64,000 bases of DNA from Kocuria dechangensis (GCF_014636775.1 NZ_BMEQ01000016.1:1-64000); one strand, 5' to 3'; counted from the first letter of the stretch, positions 26,649 through 35,725 are shown. A program made the numbers and translations. The notes: generated by a model not told the origin, from the sequence alone.

Positions 26649-27806
26649 ATGGCCACTTCACGATCATCATCCGGACGCCCCGGGCCCGGCGGACGCCGCG
26701 GTCCCGGCGCCCAGGGCGCCCGCAAGGCCTCCGGCGGGCAGACCGGCCGCGGCGCGGCCGGCTCCGCCAAGGGCGCCGGCGGAGCCAAGGGCTCCTACGG
26801 GCCCAAGGGCTCGGCAGGCGCCGGCGGGGCCAAGGGCTCGGCACGCGCCGGCGGGGCCAAGGGCTCCTTCGGCACCAAGGGCGCCGCGGGCGGCAGGGGC
26901 GGGGCCGGCAAGGGCCCCGCCGCGGCCAAGGGCCCCGGCGCCGCGCAGGACCAGGGCCCCCGTCCCTTCGCGTCCTCCGAGCGGAGCGCCCGCCGCATGC
27001 CGGCCACGCCCTGGCGCCCGCCGCACCGCAAGCGCCGGCCCACCAACCCGCCGGTCGACCGGCTCGACCAGCACGACCCCGACGGCGTGCGCCTGCAGAA
27101 GCTCATGGCCCAGGCCGGCGTGGCCTCGCGCCGCGTGTGCGAGGAGATGATCGAGGCCGGGCGCGTGCAGGTCAACGGCGAGACCGTCACCGAGCTCGGG
27201 GTGCGGGTGGACCCCGCCACCGCGGAGATCCACGTGGACGGCATCCGCGTCCAGCTCGACGAGAACCTCGTCTACTACGCGTTCAACAAGCCCGAGGGCG
27301 TCCTGTCCACCATGGAGGACCCCGAGGGCCGCCCGTGCGTCGCGGACTACCTGGACCACCGCAAGAACGAGCGCGTCTTCCACGTGGGCCGGCTCGACGT
27401 GGAGACCGAGGGCCTGCTGCTGCTGACCAACGACGGCGAGCTCACCAACCGGCTCACCCACCCCTCCTACGAGGTGCCCAAGACGTACCTCGTGCAGGTG
27501 CGCGGGCCCATGGAGAAGGGCGTCGGCGCGGCCATGAAGGCCGGCATCCAGCTCGAGGACGGCATGGCCTCCGTCGACTCCTTCCGGCTCGTGGACTCCA
27601 CCCCCGGCCACATCCTGGTCGAGGTCGTCCTGCACTCCGGGCGCAACCGCATCGTCCGGCGGCTCTTCGAGGCCGTCGGCCACCCCGTCGAGAAGCTCGT
27701 GCGCACCCAGGTGGGCCCCATCCGGATCGGGGACCAGCGCCAGGGCACGATCCGCAAGCTCTCCAGGACCGAGGTCGGGCACCTCCTCGCCTCGGTCGGG
27801 ATGTAG
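26649..27806 (+). CDS. rluB: 23S rRNA pseudouridine synthase RluB-type with Lys/Gly-rich N-terminus
   Basis: A 385-residue RsuA/RluB-family pseudouridine synthase. Residues about 147-195 are an S4 domain (RLQKLMAQAGVASRRVCEEM). The catalytic Asp is Asp250 in HVGRLDVETEGLL, followed by GELTNRLTHPSYEVPKTYLV and SGRNRIVRRLFEA. Residues 1-130 are an added low-complexity arm of repeated GGAKGS/GPKGS units, strongly basic, likely to bind rRNA. E. coli RluB modifies U2605 of 23S rRNA; the exact site here is inferred. Located after scpB as in many actinobacteria. Confidence 0.9.
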   Translation: MATSRSSSGRPGPGGRRGPGAQGARKASGGQTGRGAAGSAKGAGGAKGSYGPKGSAGAGGAKGSARAGGAKGSFGTKGAAGGRGGAGKGPAAAKGPGAAQDQGPRPFASSERSARRMPATPWRPPHRKRRPTNPPVDRLDQHDPDGVRLQKLMAQAGVASRRVCEEMIEAGRVQVNGETVTELGVRVDPATAEIHVDGIRVQLDENLVYYAFNKPEGVLSTMEDPEGRPCVADYLDHRKNERVFHVGRLDVETEGLLLLTNDGELTNRLTHPSYEVPKTYLVQVRGPMEKGVGAAMKAGIQLEDGMASVDSFRLVDSTPGHILVEVVLHSGRNRIVRRLFEAVGHPVEKLVRTQVGPIRIGDQRQGTIRKLSRTEVGHLLASVGM

Positions 27807-27815
27807 GGAGGCCCC

Positions 27816-28928
27816 GTGACGGAGACCCCCACGCCCGCCGCCACCGCCGGCCCGGTCCTCGTGATCGGCGCCGGCCTGCTCGGCGCCAGCATCGGGCTGG
27901 GCCTGCGCCACCTCGGCGTGGAGGTCTGGCTGCGGGACTCCTCGCCGACCGCCGAGGCCGTGGCCCAGGACATCGGCGCCGGCCGCTCCTGCCGCGCGGC
28001 GGGGGAGGGCCGGGTGCCGGAGCCGGCCCTCGTCGTCGTCGCCACCCCGCCCGACGTCACCGCGCAGACCGTGGTCGAGGCGCTGCGCGCCCACCCGGGC
28101 GCCGTGGTCGTGGACATCGCCTCCGTCAAGGAGTCGGTGCTCGAGGAGGTCCGCGCCCAGGGCGCGGACCTCACCCGGTACGTGGGCACCCACCCGATGG
28201 CCGGGCGGGAGAAGTCCGGGCCCGTCGCCGCCCGCGGCGAGCTGTTCACCTCGATGCCGTGGGTCGTGTGCGACTCGGGGCGGTCCTCGCCGGCCGCGCT
28301 CGCGGCGGCGAAGAACCTCGCCGTGGACCTCGGGGCGACCGTCACGTTCATGGACGCCCGCGAGCACGACGCCACGGTGGCGCTGATCTCCCACCTGCCG
28401 CAGGTCATGTCCTCCCTCCTGGCCTCGCGGCTGCAGGACACCCCGCCCCACCACCTCTCGCTCGCGGGACAGGGGCTGCGGGACACCACCCGGATCGCGG
28501 CGTCCGACCCCAACCTGTGGGTGCAGATCCTCTCCGCGAACGCGGCCCCCGTCGTGGCCTCCCTGCACGGGGTCCGCCAGGACCTCGACCGGCTGATCGC
28601 CACCCTCGAGGCGCCCCGGGCGCCGGGCGCGCGGCTGGACATCGCCCAGCTGATCGCCGAGGGCAACGCCGGCCAGGCCCGCATCCCGGGCAAGCACGGC
28701 GGCGCGCCGCGCGCGTTCGCGACCCTGACCGTCCTCGTGGGCGACGTCCCCGGGCAGCTCGCCCGGCTGCTCACCGAGATCGGGGAGATCGGCGTCAACC
28801 TCGAGGACCTGCGCCTCGAGCACTCCCCGGGCCAGCCCGTGGGCCTCGCGGAGGTCTCGGTCCTGCCCAACCGCCGCAAGGAACTCGTCGAGGCGCTCCA
28901 GGAGCGCGGATGGAAGGTCGTGCAGTGA
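27816..28928 (+). CDS. tyrA: Prephenate dehydrogenase
   Basis: A 370-residue NAD(P)-dependent prephenate dehydrogenase in tyrosine biosynthesis. The Rossmann motif GAGLLGASIG is at 18-27. VDIASVKESVLEEV, GTHPMAGREKSGP (catalytic His region) and HLPQVMSSLLA follow. A C-terminal ACT-like domain (LTVLVGDVPGQLARLLTEIGEIGVNLEDL, about 305-370) probably gives feedback regulation. GTG 27816 follows GGGAGG, and the stop overlaps the cmk GTG. Confidence 0.93.
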   Translation: MTETPTPAATAGPVLVIGAGLLGASIGLGLRHLGVEVWLRDSSPTAEAVAQDIGAGRSCRAAGEGRVPEPALVVVATPPDVTAQTVVEALRAHPGAVVVDIASVKESVLEEVRAQGADLTRYVGTHPMAGREKSGPVAARGELFTSMPWVVCDSGRSSPAALAAAKNLAVDLGATVTFMDAREHDATVALISHLPQVMSSLLASRLQDTPPHHLSLAGQGLRDTTRIAASDPNLWVQILSANAAPVVASLHGVRQDLDRLIATLEAPRAPGARLDIAQLIAEGNAGQARIPGKHGGAPRAFATLTVLVGDVPGQLARLLTEIGEIGVNLEDLRLEHSPGQPVGLAEVSVLPNRRKELVEALQERGWKVVQ

Positions 28929-29686
28929 ACACCGGAACGAACACGGGAACCGGCGCCGGGACGGACGCCGCGCACACCGCCGCGGGCACGCCGGCCGGCG
29001 CCGTCCGCGGGCGGGACCAGCTGGTCGTCGCCGTCGACGGTCCCTCCGGGTCCGGGAAGTCCAGCGTCTCCAAGGAGGTGGCCCGCCGCTTCGGCCTCGC
29101 CTACCTCGACACCGGCGCGATGTACCGGGCCCTGACCTGGTGGTGCCTGGACCGCGGCGTCGACCTGGCCGACGCCGCCGCCGTGGCCGACGCGGCCCGC
29201 GAGCTGCCCCTCGACCAGGGCACCGACCCGGACCGCGAGTCGGTCCTCGTGGCCGGCACCGACGTCGGCGAGGAGATCCGCGGGGCCCGCGTCACCGAGT
29301 CCGTCAGCGCCGTGGCCACGAACCCTGCCGCCCGGGCCGCCCTGGTGGCCCGCCAGCAGGAGGTGATCGCCCGCAGCGGACGGCGGATCGTCGCCGAGGG
29401 CCGGGACATCACCACCGTCGTGGCCCCCGACGCCCACGCCCGGATCCTCCTCACCGCCGACGAGCGGGCCCGGATGGCCCGCCGCGGCCTGCAGAACGGC
29501 GGGACCCCGGACGCCGAGCAGCTCCACCAGCAGGTCGTCGGCCGCGACGCCAAGGACTCCACGATCGTGAACTTCACCGAGGCCGCGGACGGCGTCGTGA
29601 CCATCGACTCCTCGGACCTCACCGTGGAGCAGACGGTCCAGGCCGTCATCGACGTCGTCGTCCGGGCCGCCGGACGCCCCGCCTAG
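28925..29686 (+). CDS. cmk: Cytidylate kinase
   Basis: A 253-residue CMP/dCMP kinase. The P-loop GPSGSGKSS starts at 39, and YLDTGAMYRA, SAVATNPAARAAL and AEGRDITTVV are canonical. Residues 1-28 are an extra low-complexity head (NTGTNTGTGAGT). The GTG overlaps the tyrA stop, and its TAG stop forms the first bases of a TAGACT -10 box for der. Confidence 0.95.
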   Translation: MNTGTNTGTGAGTDAAHTAAGTPAGAVRGRDQLVVAVDGPSGSGKSSVSKEVARRFGLAYLDTGAMYRALTWWCLDRGVDLADAAAVADAARELPLDQGTDPDRESVLVAGTDVGEEIRGARVTESVSAVATNPAARAALVARQQEVIARSGRRIVAEGRDITTVVAPDAHARILLTADERARMARRGLQNGGTPDAEQLHQQVVGRDAKDSTIVNFTEAADGVVTIDSSDLTVEQTVQAVIDVVVRAAGRPA

Positions 29687-29689
29687 ACT
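29684..29689 (+). promoter_or_regulatory. -10 (TAGACT) for der, overlapping the cmk stop
   Basis: The cmk stop TAG (29684-29686) is the first half of TAGACT. A start near 29697 would leave a leader of about 60 nt before the der ATG. Confidence 0.4.
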
Positions 29690-29758
29690 GGCCGCGAGGC
29701 CGCCCCCCACCTTTTCCCGCACCACGACCGGCCGCTCCCGGCCCAGCGAAGGACAGCC

Positions 29759-31306
29759 ATGACCGGCAACCCCGAGAACCCCGCCCACGACCCGTACGAG
29801 GACGAGATCCTCGGCGGCACCACGGACGACGTCGCCGAGCGCCTCGCGGCCATCGACGACACCGAGGCCGAGCAGCGCGCCAAGGTCCTGCGGGCCGGAC
29901 TCGAGGACTACGAGCTCGACGAGGAGGACGCGGCCCTGCTCGCCGAGTGGTCCGAGGGCGAGGACCGGGCCCCGGTCCGGCGTCCCGCGCCCGTGCTCGC
30001 GATCGTGGGCCGTCCCAACGTGGGCAAGTCCACCCTGGTCAACCGGATCCTCGGCCGCCGCGAGGCCGTCGTGGAGGACACCCCCGGCGTGACCCGCGAC
30101 CGCGTGTCCTACCGGGCCACGTGGAACGGGCGGAACTTCACCCTCGTGGACACCGGCGGCTGGGAGTTCGACGCCAAGGGGATCAACGCCCGGGTCGCCG
30201 AGCAGGCGGAGCTGGCCGTCCAGTACGCCGACGCCGTCCTGCTCGTCCTGGACGCGACCGTGGGCGTGACCGCCGCCGACGAGGCCATCGTGAAGATGCT
30301 GCGCAAGGTCAAGAAGCCGGTGATCCTCGTCGCAAACAAGGTCGATTCCCCGCAGCTCGAGGTGGAGGCCACCTACCTGTGGTCCCTCGGCATGGGGGAG
30401 CCGCACCCCGTCTCCGCCCTCCACGGGCGCGGCGCGGCCGACGTCCTGGACGCGGTCATGGAGGTGCTCCCCGAGTTCTCCGCCGTCGCCGAGACCGAGC
30501 TGACCGGCGGCCCCCGCCGCGTGGCCCTGATCGGGCGGCCCAACGTGGGCAAGTCCTCGCTGCTGAACAAGCTCGCCGGCTCCGAGCGCGTCGTCGTCGA
30601 CCCCCTCGCGGGCACCACGCGCGACCCCGTCGACGAGCTGATCGAGCTCGGCGGCAAGCCCTGGCGGTTCATCGACACCGCCGGCATCCGCCGCCGCGTG
30701 CACATGGCGCAGGGCGCCGACTTCTACGCCTCCCTGCGCACCCAGGCCGCCCTGGAGCGCGCCGAGGTGGCCGTGGTGCTGCTGGCCGCGGACGAGGTGC
30801 TCTCGGAGCAGGACGTGCGCATCCTCCAGATGGCCATCGACTCCGGACGGGCCCTCGTGCTCGCCTTCAACAAGTGGGACCTCATGGACGAGGACCGCCG
30901 CTTCTACCTGGAGCGCGAGATCGACCGGGACCTCGCCCACGTGGCCTGGGCCCCGCGCGTGAACGTCTCCGCGAAGACCGGGTGGCACAAGGACAAGCTC
31001 GTGCCCGCCCTCGAGACGGCGCTCGAGTCCTGGGACAGCCGCATCCCCACCGGCCGGCTCAACGCCTTCCTCGGCGAGATCGTGGCCGCCCACCCGCACC
31101 CCGTGCGCGGCGGCAAGCAGCCCCGCATCCTCTTCGGCACCCAGGCGTCCTCCCGGCCGCCGCGGTTCGTGCTGTTCACCACCGGGTTCCTCGACCCCGG
31201 CTACCGGCGCTTCATCACCCGCCGGCTGCGGGAGACCTTCGGCTTCGAGGGCACCCCCATCGAGGTGTCCATGCGCGTGCGCGAGAAGCGGAGCCGGAAG
31301 CGCTGA
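29759..31306 (+). CDS. der: Ribosome biogenesis GTPase Der (EngA)
   Basis: A 515-residue double GTPase for 50S subunit assembly. The first P-loop GRPNVGKST is at 84-92, with [15 protein letters not shown] and NKVD. The second G domain repeats [28 protein letters not shown] and [11 protein letters not shown]-like C-terminal domain follows. The first ~75 residues are an acidic extension common in actinobacterial Der. RBS AAGGA precedes the ATG. Confidence 0.96.
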   Translation: MTGNPENPAHDPYEDEILGGTTDDVAERLAAIDDTEAEQRAKVLRAGLEDYELDEEDAALLAEWSEGEDRAPVRRPAPVLAIVGRPNVGKSTLVNRILGRREAVVEDTPGVTRDRVSYRATWNGRNFTLVDTGGWEFDAKGINARVAEQAELAVQYADAVLLVLDATVGVTAADEAIVKMLRKVKKPVILVANKVDSPQLEVEATYLWSLGMGEPHPVSALHGRGAADVLDAVMEVLPEFSAVAETELTGGPRRVALIGRPNVGKSSLLNKLAGSERVVVDPLAGTTRDPVDELIELGGKPWRFIDTAGIRRRVHMAQGADFYASLRTQAALERAEVAVVLLAADEVLSEQDVRILQMAIDSGRALVLAFNKWDLMDEDRRFYLEREIDRDLAHVAWAPRVNVSAKTGWHKDKLVPALETALESWDSRIPTGRLNAFLGEIVAAHPHPVRGGKQPRILFGTQASSRPPRFVLFTTGFLDPGYRRFITRRLRETFGFEGTPIEVSMRVREKRSRKR

Positions 31307-31355
31307 GCCGCCCGCCGAGATGAATTCCGCCGGAGGTTGCTGTAATGTGATGCGA

Positions 31356-31383
31356 GTGCTCAGGGCGGCAACGGACTGAGCAC
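31356..31383 (+). other. Hairpin in the tRNA-Pro leader
   Basis: GTGCTCAG (31356-31363) pairs with CTGAGCAC (31376-31383), with a 12-nt loop, ending 2 nt before the tRNA. It may end der transcripts or guide tRNA 5' processing. Confidence 0.45.
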
Positions 31384-31385
31384 AT

Positions 31386-31459
<74 letters not shown>

Positions 31460-31531
31460 CCGATCGAGGCCGGTGGACCGTGGAGACACGGCCCACCGGC
31501 CTTCGCCGTGCCCGGCGCGGACCGCGCCGGG

Positions 31532-32062
31532 TCAGCGGTACGGGACGTCGTCGGCCACGGAGAGCCGGACGCGCGGCGGATCCGCCGGCATCTCCTGCCA
31601 CCACTCCATGAAGACCATGACGTCGCCCTTCCGTGCCCGGGCGACCTCGACCCCTCCGGCAGGGCCGGTCTCCCACCCGTGGGCCGCGAACTCCCGCTCG
31701 TAGTGCGCGGCGAGCTCCTGGCGCGAGAGACCTGTGGTGAAGTCCGCGTAGCACCCCTGGTCCATGCTCCCGGTGAGCTCCACCTCCTGCCCCTCGGGCC
31801 CGGCCAGCTCCGCGGCCGCGTCCCGCTCGGCGGCGCTGCACTCGGTCAGCGCCGACACCGCCAGCCCCAGGGCGAGGAGGCCCCCGGTCAGGACGGCCGA
31901 GCCCACGGGAACGGCGAGGGCCGCGAACCTCCGCCGCTGCGCCGGCCACACGATCAGCACCAGCCCGGCGAGCCCCTGGAGCAGCGCGAGGGAGTGGGAC
32001 CACCCTCCCCAGCCGAGGCCCATGAAGAAGACCTGGACGACGAGGAGCACCTGCAGCACCAC
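31532..32062 (-). CDS. Small membrane protein with extracytoplasmic domain, unknown function
   Basis: A 176-residue protein not recognised. Three hydrophobic spans (about 1-18, 24-42 and 48-68) precede a polar domain of ~105 residues that is probably outside the cell and has one Cys in ELTECSAAERD near the membrane and a second in DQGCYADF. Starts at 32101 or upstream would overlap the add promoter; I chose GTG 32062 because GGGGAGG lies 5 nt before it. Divergent from add. The C-terminal VRLSVADDVPYR ends next to tRNA-Pro. Confidence 0.6.
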   Translation of the reverse strand: MVLQVLLVVQVFFMGLGWGGWSHSLALLQGLAGLVLIVWPAQRRRFAALAVPVGSAVLTGGLLALGLAVSALTECSAAERDAAAELAGPEGQEVELTGSMDQGCYADFTTGLSRQELAAHYEREFAAHGWETGPAGGVEVARARKGDVMVFMEWWQEMPADPPRVRLSVADDVPYR

Positions 32063-32156
32063 GGCGACCTCCCCGGCGGGTCCCGGCAGGGGCGCATACA
32101 CTGCTCGGGACGTGAGCGCTCCGGCCCCGGAGCCGGACCGGGAAGGAGCACCGGAG

Positions 32157-33158
32157 TTGAAGGATCTGTACACGCTGCCCAAGGCGGAGCTGCACCTGCA
32201 CATCGAGGGCACGCTGGAACCGGAGCTCGCGCTCGAGCTCGCCGCGAAGAACGGCGTGGAGCTGCCGCACGGATCGGTGGAGGAGCTGCGCCGCCAGTAC
32301 GACTTCGAGGACCTCTCCTCCTTCCTCGACCTCTACTACGCCACGATGTCCGTCCTGCGCGAGGCCGCGGACTTCGAGGCCCTCACCGCGGCCTACCTGC
32401 GGCGTGCCGCCGCGCAGGGCCTGCGCCACGTCGACGTCTTCTTCGACCCCCAGGCGCACGTCTCCCGCGGCGTCCCGGTCGAGGCCGTGATCACCGGCAT
32501 CCGCACCGCCCTCGACGCCGCCCGCGCCGAGCTCGGGATCACCAGCACGCTGGTGATGTGCTTCCTGCGCGACCGGCCCGCCGCCGAGGCCCTGGCCCTG
32601 CTCGAGTCGCTGGGGGACCAGCTGGGGAGGATCGACGGGATCGGCCTCGACTCGGCCGAGGTCGGTCACCCGCCCGCCCTGTTCGCGGAGGTCTACGACC
32701 GCGCCCGCGCCGCCGGCCTGCACGTCGTGGCCCACGCGGGGGAGGAGGCCGGGCCGGACTACGTGCGGGAGGCCCTCGACGTGCTGCGGGTCGAGCGCGT
32801 CGACCACGGCATCCAGTGCCTGCAGGACCCCGCGCTCGTGGAGCGGCTCGTCGCGGAGCGCGTGCCGCTCACCGTGTGCCCCTTCTCCAACGTGCGGCTG
32901 CGCGTCGTCGGCGAGCTCGCCGACCACCCGGTGCTGCGGATGCTCGAGCTGGGGCTGTTCGTGAGCGTCAACTCCGACGATCCCGCCTACTTCGGCGGCT
33001 ACGTCGGCGACAACTTCCAGGGCCTGCGCGACGCGCTCGGGCTCACCGACGAGCAGGCCGAGACCCTGGCGCGCAACTCCGTGGACGCCTCCTTCGCGAC
33101 GGAGGAGCGCAAGCGGGCCCTGCGCGCGGAGATCGACGCGTGGTCGCGGGCCCGGTAG
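32157..33158 (+). CDS. Adenine deaminase-type member of the adenosine deaminase family
   Basis: A 333-residue metal-dependent purine deaminase. Zn ligands are His13 and His15 (ELHLHIEGT), His193 and Glu196 in HAGEE, and Asp274/Asp275 in NSDDP. Segments LHIEGTLEPEL, YDFEDLSSFLDLYY, FFDPQAHVSRGVP, QCLQDP, TVCPFSNVRLRV and DDPAYFGGYVGDNF resemble the Aah1/adenine-deaminase subgroup rather than true adenosine deaminases (HLDG). The most likely reaction is adenine to hypoxanthine. I chose TTG 32157 because it has AAGGAG upstream and the family N-terminus; GTG 32112 is an alternative. Confidence 0.82.
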   Translation: MKDLYTLPKAELHLHIEGTLEPELALELAAKNGVELPHGSVEELRRQYDFEDLSSFLDLYYATMSVLREAADFEALTAAYLRRAAAQGLRHVDVFFDPQAHVSRGVPVEAVITGIRTALDAARAELGITSTLVMCFLRDRPAAEALALLESLGDQLGRIDGIGLDSAEVGHPPALFAEVYDRARAAGLHVVAHAGEEAGPDYVREALDVLRVERVDHGIQCLQDPALVERLVAERVPLTVCPFSNVRLRVVGELADHPVLRMLELGLFVSVNSDDPAYFGGYVGDNFQGLRDALGLTDEQAETLARNSVDASFATEERKRALRAEIDAWSRAR

Positions 33159-33197
33159 ACGACGCGCGGGGTCGGCCGTCCCCGGCCCGCCCTGTGC

Positions 33198-33203
33198 CAT
33201 AAT
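33198..33203 (+). promoter_or_regulatory. -10 (CATAAT) of gcvH
   Basis: CATAAT lies 35 nt upstream of the gcvH ATG, after the add stop. The -35 is not obvious. Confidence 0.45.
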
Positions 33204-33238
33204 CGAGCCGACCGCACCCGCACGACCAGGAGTGACTC

Positions 33239-33625
33239 ATGAGCAACATCCCCGCCGACCTTTCCTACACGGCCGAGCACGAGTGGATCGCCGCCCCGGG
33301 CGCCGAGGGGTCCGTGCGGATCGGGATCACCGACCACGCGCAGGGCGAGCTGGGAGACGTGGTCTTCGTCCAGCTCCCGCAGGTCGGCGAGACGGTCGAG
33401 GCGGGCGCCGCCGTCGGCGAGATCGAGTCCACCAAGTCGGTCAGCGACATCTTCGCCCCCGTCTCCGGGGAGGTCGTCGCGGTCAACGAGCGGCTCGAGG
33501 ACGAGCCCGCCGTCGTGAACTCCTCGCCCTACGAGGACGGCTGGCTCTTCGAGGTCCGGCCCTCCTCGGACGACTACCGTTCCGGCCTGCTCGACGCCGA
33601 GGGCTACGCGGCCCAGCTCGGCTGA
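33239..33625 (+). CDS. gcvH: Glycine cleavage system H protein
   Basis: A 128-residue lipoyl carrier protein that shuttles the aminomethyl group in glycine cleavage and takes part in lipoate relay. The lipoylated Lys is Lys66 in GEIESTKSVSD. EHEWI, GITDHAQGELGDVVFV and NSSPYEDGWLF are canonical. gcvP and gcvT are not in the window. Start follows CAGGAG. Order gcvH-garA-ftsR-BFN-merR equals Rv1826-Rv1830. Confidence 0.96.
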   Translation: MSNIPADLSYTAEHEWIAAPGAEGSVRIGITDHAQGELGDVVFVQLPQVGETVEAGAAVGEIESTKSVSDIFAPVSGEVVAVNERLEDEPAVVNSSPYEDGWLFEVRPSSDDYRSGLLDAEGYAAQLG

Positions 33626-33691
33626 GACCGCCGGTCGCGCACCGGTCCCCGCACGGCCCGGGGCGTGTCCCCGGCCGCTTCCCCGTCGGCC

Positions 33692-33721
33692 CCACCCGGT
33701 ACACTGAATGGCACCGGGTGG
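33692..33721 (+). promoter_or_regulatory. garA promoter: TACACT framed by a 9-bp inverted repeat
   Basis: CCACCCGGT (33692-33700) and ACCGGGTGG (33713-33721) flank the hexamer TACACT (33700-33705). The repeat could be an operator over the -10 and start site, or a hairpin at the very 5' end of the mRNA. Confidence 0.45.
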
Positions 33722-33813
33722 CTCCGACCGCCGCCCGGACACCGCCGAACAGGCGGTCGCGCGGTCGGGGCCCACAGGTCCGTCATCCATCACGCCACCA
33801 GTCGAGGGAAGAG

Positions 33814-34269
33814 ATGTCCACACACCGCCACGGCACGAACGCACCCATGGGAGAGCCGGAGACCACGTCGATCCAGATCGTGGCCGAGGTGCTCGCGAAC
33901 GCCGCTTCCCACAAGCTCTCGGCGGAGGAGAACGCGGCGGTCTCGGCACTGCCGCCCCGCACGGCCCTGCTGGTCGCCCACGACGGCGCCGGCGCCGGTT
34001 CCCGCTTCCTCCTCGACCAGGACGAGGTGCCGGCCGGGCGCCACCCCTCCTCCGAGATCTTCCTGGACGACGTCACCGTCTCCCGCCGCCACGCCCGCTT
34101 CGTGCGCCGCGGCGACACCTTCGAGATCGTCGACTCGGGCTCCCTCAACGGCACCTACGTGAACGGGGACCGGGTGGACAGCGCCGTCCTGGACAACGGC
34201 GACGAGGTCCAGATCGGCAAGTTCCGCTTCACGTTCTACCGTTCGCTGCGCCCGCAGTCGGGCCAGTAG
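33814..34269 (+). CDS. garA: FHA-domain regulator GarA/OdhI
   Basis: A 151-residue phospho-switch protein. Residues about 60-145 are an FHA domain (GRHPSSEIFLDDVTVSRRHARF, SLNGTYVNG). The N-terminal tail has the PETTSI motif (Thr17/Thr18), equivalent to the ETTS motif phosphorylated by PknB/PknG in GarA and OdhI. Unphosphorylated protein inhibits 2-oxoglutarate dehydrogenase and acts on glutamate metabolism. The phenylalanine after ETTSV is replaced here by Ile-Gln. ATG 33814 follows GAGGGAAGAG. Confidence 0.92.
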   Translation: MSTHRHGTNAPMGEPETTSIQIVAEVLANAASHKLSAEENAAVSALPPRTALLVAHDGAGAGSRFLLDQDEVPAGRHPSSEIFLDDVTVSRRHARFVRRGDTFEIVDSGSLNGTYVNGDRVDSAVLDNGDEVQIGKFRFTFYRSLRPQSGQ

Positions 34270-34278
34270 AAGGGGGCC

Positions 34279-35022
34279 ATGACCGACCACGCGGAGACCA
34301 CCCCGCCCCGGAACGACGTCGCGCACGAGCCCCGGGTGGGGATCAGCGCCGTCCTCAAGGAGCTCGCCGGGGACCACCCCGGCATCACGGCGTCCAAGCT
34401 GCGCTTCCTGGAGGACAAGGGCCTCGTGCACCCGGCCCGCACCGCCTCCGGCTACCGCAAGTTCTCCCGCACGGACATCGACCGCCTGCGCCGGATCCTG
34501 GAGATGCAGCGGGACAGGTACCTGCCGCTGAAGGTCATCCGCGAGCGGCTCGACGCCGACGAGGACACCCGCGTCGCCGACGGCGACCGGCGCGCCCCCG
34601 AGCACCCGGCACCGGTGACGGCCCCCACGGTCTCCCCGGCCCGCACCTACAACCTGAGGGAGCTGGCCGCCCGCACCGGCGCCGGCGTCCCGCTCGTGCG
34701 CGAGCTGGTGAGCTACGGGCTGATCCGGGAGCAGGACGGGGTCTTCGACGACCACGCCCTCGCCATCACCCGCGCCGCCCTGGCCCTGACCGCCCACGGC
34801 CTGGAGCCTCGGCACCTGCGCCCGTTCAAGGCCGCCGCCGACCGCGAGCTCGGCCTCGTGGAGCGGGCCGTGGCGCCCCTGGCCTCCCGGCGGGACCCCG
34901 CCTCGCGGGCACGGGCCGTGGAGCGCGCCCAGGAGATCTCGGGGCTGTGCCTGACCATCCACACCTCCCTCGTGAGGTCGGAGATCGCCGCGCTCCAGGA
35001 GCGCGCCGCCGTGGAGGGCTGA
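34279..35022 (+). CDS. ftsR: MerR-family regulator FtsR (Rv1828-type)
   Basis: A 247-residue MerR-like protein. The N-terminal winged helix (GITASKLRFLEDKGLVHPARTASGYRKFS, about 35-65) is followed by ERLDAD. A second helix-turn-helix-like segment, LRELAARTGAGVPLVRELVSYGLI (about 127-150), and helical C-terminus follow. The C. glutamicum homologue activates ftsZ. Effector-binding cysteines are absent. The stop is one base before the next ATG. Confidence 0.88.
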   Translation: MTDHAETTPPRNDVAHEPRVGISAVLKELAGDHPGITASKLRFLEDKGLVHPARTASGYRKFSRTDIDRLRRILEMQRDRYLPLKVIRERLDADEDTRVADGDRRAPEHPAPVTAPTVSPARTYNLRELAARTGAGVPLVRELVSYGLIREQDGVFDDHALAITRAALALTAHGLEPRHLRPFKAAADRELGLVERAVAPLASRRDPASRARAVERAQEISGLCLTIHTSLVRSEIAALQERAAVEG

Positions 35023-35023
35023 G

Positions 35024-35548
35024 ATGGCCGTGCAGCAGGTCCTGATGGAGATCGCGGGGGTCCGCATGGACGTCCCCTCCGCGCAGCCGGTTGTGGTGCT
35101 GCGCGAGGTCGAGGGCGGCCGGCACCTGCCGATCTGGATCGGCACGAACGAGGCCACGTCCATCGTCTTCGCCGTGCAGGGCATCGACCCGCCGCGCCCC
35201 CTCACGCACGACCTCGTGCTGTCCGTGGCCACCGCGTTCGGCCGCACCCTGACCCAGGTGCGCATCCACACGGTGGACGAGGGCGTCTTCCACGCCGCCC
35301 TCGAGTTCTCCGACGGGACGGTCGTGGACTCCCGCGCCTCGGACGCGATCGCCCTGGCCGCACGGACCGACTGCCCGATCATGTGCACCGAGACGGTGCT
35401 CGACGAGGCCGGCCTGGTGATGAGCGCCGACGGCGAGCTGCGCGAGCCGCCGCCCAAGGCCGGCCCGGACGAGCCGCCGGTGCCCCCGGAGACCCAGGTC
35501 CAGCAGTTCCGGGACTTCCTGGACAACGTGGATCCCGAGGACTTCTGA
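35024..35548 (+). CDS. Bifunctional nuclease (BFN/DUF151) protein
   Basis: A 174-residue DUF151 protein (Rv1829-like). Related plant and bacterial proteins are reported to have nuclease activity. Typical pieces are VVVLREVEGGRHLPIWIG, EATSIVFAVQGI, RPLTHDL and ASDAIALAART. The C-terminal PPKAGPDEPPVPPETQ is a proline-rich linker before QVQQFRDFLDNVDPEDF, seen in actinobacterial members. In the garA-ftsR block. Confidence 0.88.
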   Translation: MAVQQVLMEIAGVRMDVPSAQPVVVLREVEGGRHLPIWIGTNEATSIVFAVQGIDPPRPLTHDLVLSVATAFGRTLTQVRIHTVDEGVFHAALEFSDGTVVDSRASDAIALAARTDCPIMCTETVLDEAGLVMSADGELREPPPKAGPDEPPVPPETQVQQFRDFLDNVDPEDF

Positions 35549-35632
35549 GCCGGTCGGTCGGCCCCCGTCCGACACGCTCCCGCTCCGGCGGATGTCTTTG
35601 ACCCGGCCCCGGACGAGGTCTACCGTCGGACC

Positions 35633-35638
35633 TATACT
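35633..35638 (+). promoter_or_regulatory. Candidate -10 (TATACT) of the second MerR gene
   Basis: TATACT with an adjacent GGTC/GACC inverted repeat (35617-35620 with 35629-35632). It gives a leader of about 80 nt. Confidence 0.35.
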
Positions 35639-35725
35639 TGAGGTGTCCTGGGGGTGAACGGCGCCCTGGTCGAGACGATCCATGCCCGGTCGCGCGAGCG
35701 CCGGACCCACCAGCGAGGAGGCGGC

